DNA from: Okapia johnstoni
Taxonomy: Eukaryota; Chordata; Mammalia; Artiodactyla; Giraffidae
Length of the DNA: 64,000 nt
Direction: 5' to 3'
Assembly (NCBI GenBank): GCA_024291935.2
Contig: CM044305.1
Location: forward strand, 90,450,397 to 90,514,396
Made by a program: the position numbers and the translations under genes. This document shows, in pieces, positions 49,331 to 61,065 of this stretch (the first letter of the stretch is position 1; each line of letters opens with the position of its first letter). The notes under the pieces were generated by a model, which saw nothing but the letters and a program-made list of their open reading frames with translations, made no database searches and was not told where the DNA came from.

Positions 49331-52300
49331 ATGGCAACGGGACCATACTTATCAATATTACCTTAAATGTAAATGGGTTTGAATGCCCCCAACCAAAAGA
49401 CAAAGTAGTGGGGGCTGAGTGGATACAAAAACAAGACCCCTACATTGCTGTCAACAAGAAGACCCCACGCTTTAAACTAGGACACATACAGACCTGAAAG
49501 TGAAGGATGGAAAAATATATTTTCAAGCAAATGGAAGACACAACGAAAGCAGGAAGTCCGCATACTCATTTCAAGATTATAATAGACTTTAAAATAAAGG
49601 CGTGAAAAGGGAACAAAGAAGGAACACACATAAGGAACCAAAGGGACATCCAAGAAGAAGATTTAACAATTATAAATATATATGCACCCAACATAATGAG
49701 CAACCACAATATATAAGCAAATACTAACAAGTATGAAAGGGGGAGTTAACAATAACACAATAATAGTGGGAGACATAACACTCCACTCCACACAATGGAT
49801 AGGATCAACTAAACAGAAAATAACAAGGAAACACAAACTTTAAAATGATACTATAGACAATTTAAGATTTAATCGATATTTTCATGACTTTCCACCCCAA
49901 AACAAGCAATTTCACCTTTTCTCAAGTGCACATGGGGAACTTTCTCCAGGATAGATCACATCCTGGTCCATAAATCTAGCCTTGGTAATTCCAAAAAATT
50001 GAAATCATCCAGCCATCTTCCTGAAACACAATGCCGTAGGATTAGACCTCAATTACAGGAAAAAAACTATTAAAAATCCAACATATGTAGCTAAACAACA
50101 CGCTTCAGAATAACCAACAAATCACAGAAGAAAAACAAAAAAGAAATCAAAATATGCATAGAAACGAAAGAAAATGAAAACACAACAACCAAAACCCTAT
50201 GGGACACTGTAAAAGCAATGCCCCCCCCCCTTTTTAAAAAGGGGGGGGGGGAAAAAGGTTCGAGCAATACAGGCGTACCTCAAAAACAAAAAAAACTCAA
50301 ATAAATAAACTAACTCTACAACCTAAAGCAACTAGAGAAGGAAGAAATGAAGAACCCCGGTTAGTAGACAGGCAAGAAATCTAAAAAATAGGGCAGAAAT
50401 AAAAAAATTGCAAAAGAAACAAAAAGAGACCATAGTAAACAAAAACAACAAAACAAAGTTTGGTTTCGAGAAGATAAACAAAATTGACAAGCCATTAGCC
50501 AGACTCACAAAAACAAAGTGGAGAAGAATCAGATCCAACAAATTAGAAATAAAATGGAGAGATCACAACAGACTACACATAAATACAAAATCCTAAGAAG
50601 ACTACAACCAACAGCTATATGCCAAGAAAATGGACAACTTGGAAAAAAAGGACAAATTCTTAGAAAAGTATAACTTTCCAAAATTGAACCGTAATAAATA
50701 GAAGATCTTAAACAGACCCATCACAAGCACGGAAATCGAAACTGTAATCAGAAATCTGTCCAGCAAACAAAAGCCCAGGCCCAGACTGCTTCACAGCGGA
50801 ATTCTACCAAAAATTTAGGAAGAAGAGCTAACACCTATCTACTCACTCTTCCAGAGAATGCAGAAGAGGTAAACTTCAAAACTCATTCTATGATGCCTCC
50901 ATCACCCTAATTCCAAAACCAACAAAGAAGTCACAAAAAAAGAAAACTACAGGCCAATATCACTGATGAACATAGATGCAAAATCCTTAATAAAATTCTA
51001 GCAAACAGAATCCAACATCATATTAAAAAGATCATACATCATGACCAAGTGGGCTTTATCCCAGGAATCAAGGTATTTCTTTACATCCGCAAATCAATCA
51101 ATGTAATTCAGCACATTAAACAAAATTGAAAGATAAAGAACAAATATTATCTCAATAGATGAGAAAAAGCCTTTAGACAAAATTCCAACATCCATTTAAG
51201 ATAAAAATCTCCAGAAGCAGAATAGAGAACATACCTCAACATAATAAAAGCTATATATGACAAACCCCACAGCAAACATTATCCTCCAAATGGTGAAAAA
51301 CTTAAAGCATTTCCCCTAAGTCAGGAACAAGGCAAGGATGCCCACTTTTCACCACTACTCTTCACATAGTTCTGGAATTTTGGCCACACAATCAGAGCTG
51401 AAAAAAGAAATAAAAGGAATACAGATAGGAAAAGAAGAAGTAAAACTCTCCTGTTTTGCAGATGACATGATCTCTACATAGAAAACCCTAAAGATTCAAC
51501 CAGAAACTACTAGAGCTAATCAATAATATAGTAATGTTTCAGGATACAAAATTAACACACAGATAATCCCTTGCATTCCTATACAACCAATATGAGAAAA
51601 CAGAAAGAGAAATTAAGGGAAACAATACCAGTCACCATTGCAACAAAAAGAATAAAATACTTAGGAATATTCTACCTAAAGAACCAAAAGCTTATATATA
51701 GAAAACTATAAAACACTGATGAAAGAAATCAAAGAGGACACCAAACAGATGGAGAAATAATACCGTGTTCATGGTTGAAGAAATAATATAGTGAACATGA
51801 TATACTACCCAAAGCAATCTACAATTCAATGCAATCCCTATCAAACTACCAATGATAGTTTTCACAGAACTAGAACAAATCATTTCACAATTTGTATGGA
51901 AGTATAAGAAACCTCGAATAGCCAAAGCAATCTTGAGAAAGAAGAATGGAACTGGAGGAATCAACCTGCCTGACTTCAAGCTCTACTACAAAGCCACAGT
52001 CATCAAGACAGTGTGGTACTGGAAACAAGGATAGAATTATAAGATCAATGGAACCAAAATAGAAAGCCCAGAGATATACCCACGCACCTATGGGCACCCC
52101 TAAACTTCGACAAAGGAGGCAAGAGTAATACAATGGAAAAAGACAATCTCTTTAACAAGTGGTGCTGGGATAACGGTCAACCCACTTTGTAAAAGAATGA
52201 AACTATAAACACTTCCCCTAACACCATACACAAAAATAAACCTCAAAATGGATTAAAAGATCTAAACGTAAGACCAAGAAACTATAAAACTCCTAGAGGA

Positions 52301-53202
52301 AAACATAGCAAAACACTCTCCGACATAAAAACACAGCAGGAGCCTCCATGACCCACCCCCAGAATATTGGGAAACAAAAACAAAAATAAACAAATAGGAC
52401 CTAATTAAACTTAAAATCTTTTGCACAACCAAAGGAAAACATAAGCAAGGTAAAAGACAGCCCTTCCAGAATGTGAGAAATAATAAGACAAACGAAGCAA
52501 AACAAACAATTAATCTCAAAAATATACAAGCAACTCCTTCAGCTGAAATCCAGAAAATAAACGACCCAATCAAAAAATGGGCCAAAGAACTAAACAGACA
52601 TTTCTCCAAAGAAGACATACAGATGGCTAACAAACACATGAAAAGATGCTCAACATCACTCATTATTAGAGAAATGCAAATCAAAACCACAATGAGGTAC
52701 CATTACACACCAGTCAGAATGGCTGCTATCCAAAAGTCTACAAGCAATAAATGCTGGAGAGGGTGTGGAGAAAAGGGAACCCTCTTACACTGTTGGTGGG
52801 AATGCAAACTAGTACAGCCACTATGGAGAACATGTGGAGATTCCTTAAAAAACTGGAATAGAACTGGCCATATACCAGCAATCCCCACAGCTAGGCATAT
52901 ACACCGAGGAAACCAGAATGAAAGAGACGCGTGTACCCCAATGTTCATCGCAGCACTGTTTACAATAGCCAGGACATGGAAGCAACCTAGATGTCCATCG
53001 GCAGACGAATGGATAAGGAAGCTGTGGTACAATTATCTCACCATTAAAAAGAATACTTTTGAATGTTCAATTGAGATGGATAAACTACCCATTATACAGA
53101 GTGAAGTGAGCCAGAAAGGAAAAAGTCACCAATACAGTATTACAATGCATGTATATGGAATTTGTAAGGATGTAATTGTACCCCCAATATGTGAGACAGA
53201 AT
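49331..53202 (+). pseudogene. L1 ORF2 remnant (endonuclease and reverse transcriptase)
   Basis: Starts near ATGGCAACGGGACC. The RT active-site codons for FADD are at 51455-51466. The last about 240 codons (52473-53202) stay open and include the C-terminal [14 protein letters not shown] segment. Multiple frameshifts elsewhere rule out a functional protein as written. Confidence 0.85.
50221..50250. repeat. Perfect 30-bp homopolymer palindrome
   Basis: Ten C, five T, five A and ten G in a row, self-complementary, inside ORF2 where related L1 copies have ordinary coding sequence. Probably an artefact. Confidence 0.9.
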
Positions 53203-53554
53203 AAGAGAACACAGACAAGCCAGATGCATAAGAACATCCCCTTGGACCTCTGAAGGAGAATAGTTGACGTTCTGGGACAATACCATTGAAACAGTATATG
53301 TCATATTGGAAGCAGAACACCATTCCATGGATCTATGCATGGGATCGGATGCACAGGGATTGAGCGTTGGAAGACACTGAGGGATGGGAGGGGGAGGGAG
53401 GTATGGAGGATAGGTTTTAAGGGAGGGGGAGCACATGTGAATCCATGCTGATTCATGATTCGATTTATGCAAAAACTTCTACAATATTGTAAATAATTAG
53501 CCCCCAACTAAAATAAACAAATAAATAAAAATAAAAAAAAAAAATAAAAAAAAA

Positions 53555-53647
53555 AAAGAATCGCCTGCAATGCAGGAGACACGGTTTCAATCTCTGGCGG
53601 TCGGGAAGATTCTCTGGAGAGGGAAATGGCTACCCACTCTTAGTATT
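53555..53647 (+). mobile_element. tRNA-type SINE, 3' half, split by L1
   Basis: Continues the SINE of 45174-45216: CCTGCAATGCAGGAGACACG, TCGGGAAGATTCTCTGGAGA and GGAAATGGCTACCCACTC. Confidence 0.88.
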
Positions 53648-55871
53648 TATGTCTACACACACTTACTGGTGCAATCAGATTGGAACTGTGATCTGACTGA
53701 CTCCAAAGCAACCCAAGTGGCAAGTTATAAAGTACCAAGCATTAGAGCTACATAATGCAGGCATTTACACATGATTCTAGTTTATAAGGCTTATTGTTAG
53801 ATGACTGCAGGGGAAGACTGCATTCCAAAATGTACGCCAGAGTGAGCAACAATTCCAAATGTAAAAACTGTGGTTAGATGTCCCATGCTGCAATTTGGTA
53901 TTCCAATATTCTGAAAGCTTCAATCCTAAATTAATATGAAATCTCATCACTCACCAGAAAGGAATCCAGACCCAGCCACTACTTACCTTGTCAGAAAATT
54001 TCCTGCAAAGGTGAAATCAGGTTCACACACAAGACCTTTACATGTTTTAAAGAGACACCAGAGAGCAATCCGGGGAAAACAGCACCAAACAATGGGAATT
54101 CTTACCAATCAAGCCTTGTGGTTTGGCCGCTGTACTGACAGAGACTATGACCTGGATAGAGACAAGGGAGAGCATCTGTCATACAGAAGCTTAAATGTAA
54201 CCCAATAACATTAGCACTTTTTGTCATGATCACCTCACCCAAACCCATTCATCCCACAGTGTAATTGAACAGGAAACACAGGGGTCAGGGAAACTTAAGC
54301 ATGCAAATCTCAAATCTTATCCCCAGCTTCCAATACCTGAATCCGTTGAAAATTTTTAACAGTGGTACTAACTGTTGAATATTTTAGAAGTCAGCTGAAC
54401 TACCAGACCTGTCTTAGAGTGAAAATGAGCTGAGACACCAGACCTGTCTTAGAGTGAAAATGAGCTGAGTGTCTCTCAAACTTAGAGGCTGAAGGCTTAC
54501 TGTCTATGAAACATGATATGTGGTCCCAGCAATGTCTGTAGGGCAGGAAAATGCCCAAAATGTATGGAAGGGTAAAGATTTGGAGGCGTATGACCTACAT
54601 ATTACCTTAATTGCTGGCCTATGCCTTCAGGACTCCTATCAAATGTCACAATGCGGGTAGGTAGGCTGGCAGACTACCATTCCCTGCTCCCCACTTGGTC
54701 CATGAATCTCATCCCTCCCCCTTTTCCATAGATAGAGCTGGGCTCTAAAATTACATTCAGATCCACGTTCTCATACCTGTTGAAACAGGGGAATTTAAGC
54801 AGCACCCTGCACTCTTGACTCTCGAAGTTTGTTTTCTACAATCTAGTCCATTCCATATGTCGACTGTCTGCTACTGGCTTTCCAAAAAGAATAAAAAGAA
54901 AAGTCAAAATTCTGGTTTTAAAAAGTCAAAGTGAGGTTTCTTTGAAATTCAAGCAGTCTTATTTTGCCATTGTCTCTGTAACAGTAGCACTCACAGTGTA
55001 CAGAGGAATACAAATAAGTATGGGTAAAAACATGCTCCTGCTTAATTAAAACAACTGGTTGTAGAAACATGGTCTCTACCATTGGGTTAGTCAGCAGTGT
55101 CCAGGAGTGACCCTGCCACTGCTGGTAGTAGGAACTACTGTTTCTAGAGACACAGGGAAGGGGTCCAACACCTTGCGTAATGAGCCAGGAAACAGCAGAG
55201 TTGCCCTCTGCCCAACACCCCTCATCTCTCACTACACAGCAATGCACTTATTCATCTGGCTGGTTCTGGTTCCTTTTTATTCATGTTACAAGTCTGCAGA
55301 TTTATCAGTACTGGACTTTTCCACAGCAGATCCTGAAAAAGGTAGTAACTGAACAAATCTGCAAGACTTGCCTGAGGGTGGACAGCTTAGCACCACAGAG
55401 GGAAAGTTACTTAACTTGGGAACTTATTTAGGTGAGTGGCTGGAACAAACATCCTCTTTTTTCCCCTTATCCAGAGGAACTTTTGGAAATGGTTGGTGGG
55501 TACCCAATCATGCAGAGTGAAATATAATGTAAGGGACAGCACTCATCTTGTGTCTACAAGATCAGATGAGATTGCTGCTTCAGAGGTCTGACTGCCCCTT
55601 CAAAAGGAACCATAGTTCATCCTGCTTTAATCAAACATCAGAGGGAAAGCATGAAATATTAGGCTAAAAGGCAACGTCCCTTAACTTCTATGGGTGGGGG
55701 GAGGTGCGTCTCAAAACGATCTGTTTATTTTATTTCCAATACCATAGCTAAAGACTTAAACCTTTGAAATGGGAGGTTGAGCTGTTCACCACACTCCAAA
55801 ACAACATTTCATGAGGTATTAGAGTAAGTAATCAGTAACAGTTAGTTAGAAAATCACAGACAGCAGAAAGT
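53648..55871. other. Gene-free stretch with a 35-bp tandem duplication
   Basis: Unique sequence. Two copies of a 35-bp unit (54394-54428 and 54429-54463, sharing ACCAGACCTGTCTTAGAGTG) begin a third. No gene recognised. Confidence 0.5.
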
Positions 55872-55884
55872 AGCTAATATCATT

Positions 55885-56014
55885 GCTGCTGCTGCTAAGT
55901 CGCTTCAGTCGTGTCCGACTTTCTGCGACCCCCTAGACGGCAGCCCACCAGGCTCTGCCGTCCCTGGGATTCTCCAGGCAAGAGTACCGGAGTGGGATGC
56001 CATTGCCTTCTCCA
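55885..56014 (-). mobile_element. Bov-A type SINE, single unit
   Basis: (GCT)n tail and one Bov-A body with retained CpGs. Exact 13-bp TSD AGCTAATATCATT at 55872-55884 and 56015-56027. A young insertion. Confidence 0.93.
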
Positions 56015-56027
56015 AGCTAATATCATT

Positions 56028-56639
56028 AGGGGTACTTTTATGAATAATCCAAACCATTAAATAACATTGCTGCTGTCTGAAACTGAGCACAGATCCTTCA
56101 AGGTAGTAGCAATGAGAGAAATGTTAACCATTGCTAATATTGGCTTTTGTGGATGTGTTCTTTGGAAAATATGCCCGCTAGGAATCCTATGAGCAAAGTA
56201 GATGCAATAAAGATGCCTTCAAGCCTGACCCTTGGACCTAAATCCCACAATCAAAAATGAGGTTTAGAGCTTGAAACGGTAGTATTTGTGATGCTACTTA
56301 ATGTCCCAGTGCCTAAAACCTCGGTATGTCATCTAACAGAGGCAGAAGTAGCTTTCAATCCTACCAACAATCCAACTTTCTGATTTCTAAACATAATCCA
56401 GGAAGAGAATTTTCCTGGAAATCTCTAATGTTCTACCAAAAAAGGCGTCCACCAGTCACTGAGATACTGAAAAACGCACATAATTCAAGTAGAAATCAAG
56501 AACAAACCAGACAAATTCAATAACAGCATCATTTTACCTCAAAGCAAGAACTGGGTTCCTCTCAGTGAGTTTGGTCCTTGGGTTTCTGAGAGACAAGGGT
56601 TTTCCTTTCATTTAATTCTCCCCATGAATACATGTCCAT
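56028..56639. other. Gene-free stretch before a CpG island
   Basis: Unique sequence with no gene recognised. Confidence 0.4.
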
Positions 56640-56780
56640 TTAGACTGCCGAAGCCTCCGCTCGCTCTACGCTTAAGCGCAAAAACCTCCGCTGCGTGTCG
56701 CCAATAGGGTGGGGCCAGCAGCACGTAGGGGCGGGGCTTGGAATTCCCGCCGTTTTCGGTCCTGACTACCCTGGTACGCA
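56640..56780. promoter_or_regulatory. Small CpG island with promoter motifs
   Basis: More than a dozen CpGs in about 120 bp, in sharp contrast to the surroundings. It holds a CCAAT box (56701-56705), a GC box GGGGCGGGGC (56728-56737) and an E2F-type TTCCCGCC (56744-56751). There is no TATA box, so direction is unclear. It could start a non-coding RNA or a gene outside the window. Confidence 0.55.
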
Positions 56781-56826
56781 ACACGGCTCTTTCTTGCTTA
56801 TGAACAGAAACTGTACAAATCATTTT

Positions 56827-56848
56827 CCCCCTGTGCAATAACAGGGGG
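56827..56848. repeat. Perfect 8-bp-stem inverted repeat
   Basis: CCCCCTGT and ACAGGGGG flank a six-base loop just beside the CpG island. It may be a hairpin or a protein site. Confidence 0.6.
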
Positions 56849-57687
56849 AAAGGGACCTGGGAAAGAGGACCCGGACCGAAATGTTAAAATTACTATTATG
56901 TTAAACGCACATTGAGCCTGTACAATAAAACTCAAAACTGCACAACACGACTTCGCTGCCTGGAAACACAAAGCCCTCCATCTCCCTGTTACTTTCCTGA
57001 TTTTTATCTTTAAATGTCTCACATCTTTCAAAGCAATATATGCCAAAGGCTAGGGACAGAATATTTTATGGAATAACCTCATATTCAACATGTGATTTTA
57101 CAGGAGATGAAATCCAAAACGCCACTCAACTCTGGCCAGTACCAGGCATTTTTGAGCATCCACTGTCCTAAAACAAGCTCGTGGCCACTCAGCTTGTCCA
57201 GGTGTGTATTTTTACACTGAAAATACCATAAATCTATCGATTAGAAAACTTGTTTCCTTATTTGTGAACTGAAGACAACATACGAGTTTTGGGTTTTTGT
57301 TTTAACACAAAGCTTGTGAAAAGGACCAGGATCTACATTTAATGGATTCAAATGATACCAAACACACAATTCCTCTGTAAAAGTGCCAAACCACATTACA
57401 AGGCAGCCTATGACAGACACTTAAGTGCATTCACTATCTAAAACATTAAAGACTCTGCCTGATGATTAAATCCTGCATTTGTAAATCCTGGGTACCCCAA
57501 AATGATTATTTTTAAAGAAATTCATGAAATGGGCTATAAAAGCACAATTTAGAATATAAAACTATACCAAATACACAATTACCAAATAAAAAGCACGCAA
57601 TCTGACTTAATTTTGAAAAATGCCACATGCACGCTGAAGAAGGGCACATGCGGGCACGCACACACGCACGCACACATGGGCACACAC

Positions 57688-57801
57688 GGAGGCACGGAAG
57701 CGGGCACGCACGCATGAGCAAACATGGAGGCACGCAAGCGGGCACGCACACATGTGCACACACGGAGGCACGCAAGCGGGCACGCATGTGGGCACACACA
57801 C
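57688..57801. repeat. 38-bp minisatellite in a CA/CG-rich tract
   Basis: Three units start with GGAGGCACG at 57688, 57726 and 57764, exactly 38 bases apart. The flanks (about 57633-57880) continue as alternating purine-pyrimidine CACACG/GCACGC sequence, which favours Z-DNA. Open frames across it are low complexity and not genes. Confidence 0.85.
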
Positions 57802-57880
57802 AGGCACACACGCAGGTGCACATGCATGGGCACACACGCGCACAGACACACCGGCACACGGGCATACACGCTGGCACATA

Positions 57881-58380
57881 AGCACAAAGTTACTCTCAAA
57901 GGTAACCAAAAGCAACTAACTGTCCTAATCACATGCACAATTCCTCTCAGTTTGTTAAGTTTCTCCTTTTTAGGCTGAAAACAACAGAAACGGAGGGACC
58001 AAGACCAAGAATACAATACACAGTGATAACAATGACGCAAAGATTTAAAATAAAAAGCCAAATTCAGCTCCCTGGCAGCCCCAAGACTCCCCTGTACCTG
58101 CTCAGCTAACCGTACCTTAATAACGTTTACGAAAGGGAACCAAGACCAATTTTTAAAACAAGTAAAATATTAAAGAGGTATCACGCTGTACCATAAAGCA
58201 CAACGCTGTGTCCAAGTTCACCTAAAGGACCCACACAGCCAAAACTCCAAAGCCCTCCAGACTATTGAAGTATATTATTAATTACAATAGTATTAAAGTA
58301 TATTCCTCTATAAAATTTACATTGTAAATAGTCAACTAGCAATGACAAATAAAAATTAAATTAACCTTATTCACCTAGGA
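57881..58380. other. Gene-free stretch
   Basis: Unique sequence between the minisatellite and the TATA promoter. It would be intronic to a minus-strand transcript starting at 58.45 kb. Confidence 0.4.
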
Positions 58381-58401
58381 GCAGCCGCTGTGTTCACTCA
58401 C

Positions 58402-58720
58402 CGCTGAAAGGATCGACTCACTACGCACGCACCACGAGACTCAGGAAAGAAGGAGTGGCAAGAAACAAGTGCGCTCCTTTTATAGCCAGCGGGTGGTCTC
58501 GCCTATAAAGATCCTGACTGGATGAGGCAAGAATGATTGACAGGTACAATATCCACTCGCTCTTTCTCTGCATGTCGAACTCGTGACTGTATCCCAAGCA
58601 TCACCCTTATTGGAGGAAAGAATTCCCGCTTCAAGTGTTTGCATTTAAACTGGGGTTGCAGGAATTGTGGGAAGCACCAGACAAACCAGACTCTGTGATT
58701 GGTTCAAGCAGTGAATTCAA
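58402..58720 (-). promoter_or_regulatory. Candidate minus-strand TATA promoter, short first exon and splice donor
   Basis: On the minus strand, CCAAT boxes (58702-58698 and 58613-58609) precede a TATAAAAG box (58484-58477). A start near 58450 would give an exon of about 50 nt ending at 58402 with the strong donor GCG/GTGAGT (58401-58396). A plus-strand TATAAAG at about 58504-58510 leaves divergent use possible. No ATG-initiated coding sequence is evident, so it would be a 5' UTR exon. USP26 lies downstream on the same strand, 50 kb away. Confidence 0.45.
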
Positions 58721-58890
58721 ACTATTTCAACCATCCTATTCCGCTTTGCATTGCACTTGCCTCGTTCTAGAAAGTCCTTTGCCACCATTTCTGCTTTGGA
58801 GGTAAAATTCAAGTGCAATAGGGTAAAATTAAAGTGACATATCAAATATCTCAGCAGCGAATTTAATTCCCACAGCAACTATATTTGAGA

Positions 58891-58935
58891 GGGTTTGCTT
58901 AGGAAGCACATATACTAAAATTGGAAAAAAGAAAT
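58891..58935 (+). pseudogene. U6 snRNA pseudogene fragment
   Basis: AGCACATATACTAAAATTGG matches the conserved 5' part of U6 snRNA exactly, and the preceding GCTT.GG also fits the 5' stem. Similarity fades after about 58925, and no Pol III terminator follows, so it is a dead fragment. Confidence 0.75.
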
Positions 58936-58939
58936 GGAG

Positions 58940-59407
58940 ATGATACTGGAATAGGAATCCATCTGAGGGGGAAAGTGAGCCTAAAGAGCTTCACACCTGA
59001 CAACTGCACAAACAAATGCACTAGGGGCATGAAGTGGGACAGGGTCCAGGCACTGAAGATTAGATGTACAGAATGGAAACTACCTCACTGAGCATGAGCA
59101 GTTAGGGGCGCATTCACACCACAGGGAGGATGGGCATGGAGTGTAAGAGAACTGGGGGATGGGATCATGAGGAGAACTAGGAAATGGTCAGAATCGTTTT
59201 AACTCATGGCCCTCTAGCGGCAGTGTTCATGTTTTACCGATTACTAGGGTCAACGTCCCTTCTGTATGGTTGCTTCTCGCTGGAACATCCCCTCCCCCTA
59301 CTTTCCCTTCAGTGCCCCTCCCCCAGGGCCCCGCACCAATGCAGCCTCCTGCTTGAGGCCTTCGTGATTCTCTTTCCCCACTCCAGCAGGTATAGATAGG
59401 GCTCTCT
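58940..59407. other. Gene-free stretch
   Basis: Unique, partly C-rich sequence (59285-59345). Open frames here have no recognisable product. Confidence 0.4.
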
Positions 59408-59418
59408 CCTGGTGCTGT

Positions 59419-59699
59419 CGGAGAAGGCAATGGCACCCTATTCCAGTACTCTTGCCTGGAAAATCCCATGGACGGAGGAGCCTGGTGGGCTGCGGTCCGT
59501 GGGGTCACTAAGAGTCGGACACGATTGAGCAGTTTCACTTTCACTTTTCACTTTCATGCATTGGAGAAGGCAATGGCAACCCACTCCAGTGTTCTTGCCT
59601 GGAGAATCCCAGGGACAGGGGAGCCTGGTGAGCTGCCGTCTATGGGGTCGCACAGAGTCGGACACGACTGAAGCGACTTAGCAGCAGCAGCAGCAGCAG
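59419..59699 (+). mobile_element. Bov-A2 SINE
   Basis: Two Bov-A units in forward orientation with an (AGC)n tail. Exact 11-bp TSD CCTGGTGCTGT at 59408-59418 and 59700-59710. Confidence 0.93.
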
Positions 59700-59710
59700 C
59701 CTGGTGCTGT

Positions 59711-60334
59711 AGGGTGGGAAATAGGGGGAAACCATCAGAGCTGGAGTGCAGAGCAGTGTTGGGGGCTCTAGGATTTGTTAAGACTGGACTGGACTAGGTG
59801 GGACAGCTCCAGGGCTTTTTTTTTTTTTTTTTTTTGGAGGTTTGCACTTGGTTGCAGACATTCTAGAAAGTTCAGAGAAAACAAACAACAAAGTAACCCA
59901 TATGTGCCTCCTGATTGGTCAGAGTAGTTTAGAGTCAAACTACAAGCTGAAAACAAACTTGGTAACCTACGTAACAGACAACAGTCAATCGGAATGGTCA
60001 AAATCAGGAGCCTACAAGGTAATATGTTTCAGACTGGGCAGGAATATACCATCATGACAGGAAACTGGAGGGGTGGAGGGGTGGAGGAGTGAACTAAATG
60101 AACTGAACCAGACAAGTGCCCTCGGGCAGTTAGGGGATGTGATGGGGATGGTATGGTCTGCTATTTCAACTTTTTCTACTGGACTCTCCAGAGGCCTCCA
60201 AGTGGAGAGAACAGATTAGAAGAATTAAAATCCTCATCACTTGGAAATCCTAATTATGTGATTAAGATTGGATGATCAAAGTATGGTTCCTAAATCCCCT
60301 GCATCCATATCAGTTACAGAGCTGCCTTTTTTTC
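59711..60334. other. Gene-free stretch with a poly-T tract
   Basis: A run of about 18 T lies at 59817-59835. Otherwise unique. Confidence 0.45.
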
Positions 60335-60440
60335 TGTTCAGTTGAGTTCAGTCGCTCAGTTGTGTCCGACTCTTTGCAACTCCATGGACTGCAGCATGCC
60401 AGGCTTCCCTGTCCATTGCCAACTCTTGGAGCTTGCTCAA
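60335..60440 (-). mobile_element. Short BovB 3' end
   Basis: GTTCAGTCGCTCAGTTGTGTC, CCAGGCTTCCCTGTCCATTG and GGAGCTTGCTC are the reversed last 100 bases of BovB. Confidence 0.85.
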
Positions 60441-60454
60441 AAAAATATTACTGA

Positions 60455-60830
60455 TTTTTTTGTTGTTGTTATTAAGGTGATATTCACATAACACATAATG
60501 AAATTTAACATTTCAAAGTGAGTAATTCAGTGGCATTTAGTTCATTTATAATGTGCAACCACCACTTCTATGTAATTCCAGAATATCTTCATCATCTTAA
60601 AAGGAAATCCAGAATCTTTTAAGCAGTTGATTCCCATTTGCCATCCCCTCAGCCTCTGATAACCACCAGTCTGCTTTCTGTCTGTATAGATTTGCCTTTT
60701 CTAGATGTTTCATATGAATGGAATCACATAGTGATTGACATTTGTGTCTGACATCTTTCACTTAGCTTACTGATTTTGAGATTCCTGTAACACATATTCA
60801 TAATTATTTGTTTATGCAGATATCTTCTAA
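60455..60830 (-). mobile_element. Old mammalian L1 3' UTR-type fragment
   Basis: TTCAGTGGCATTTAGTTCAT, GTGCAACCACCACTTCTATG and AATGGAATCACATAGTGA are in the common reversed L1M order. Confidence 0.55.
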
Positions 60831-61065
60831 ATCAGACAGGAGAAAAATATAGTTACAAAAAAACCCCTTTATACTTTAACACCTATATAGTTACCTTTAC
60901 TTATACTTTTATTTCTTCATGTGGATTCAAGTTACTCTCTATTATCTTTTAATTTTAGCATGAAGAACTGCCAAAAGTATTTCTTGTAAGGGCAGCTTTG
61001 CTAGCAATAAATTCTTTCTTTTTGTTTATCTGGTAATATCTTAATTTATCCTTATTCTGTCTTAT

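Larger units (their letters stand above)
45217..53554 (+). mobile_element. Full-length ruminant L1 (8.3 kb)
   Basis: Complete element: a CpG-rich 5' UTR beginning GGCGTGGCTAAGATGGCGGA, a T-rich zone (about 47030-47340), ORF1 and ORF2 remnants, a 3' UTR and an A-rich tail. The TSD is AAAGAATCTGCCTGCA at 45201-45216 and AAAGAATCGCCTGCA at 53555-53569, one base different. Length fits a full ruminant L1. High CpG retention suggests a recent insertion, yet both ORFs are broken by many one- or two-base indels. Confidence 0.95.

Noticed and set aside
57512..58061. Cys-rich and His-rich open frames
   Set aside because: Translations of the CA/CG minisatellite in several frames; low complexity.
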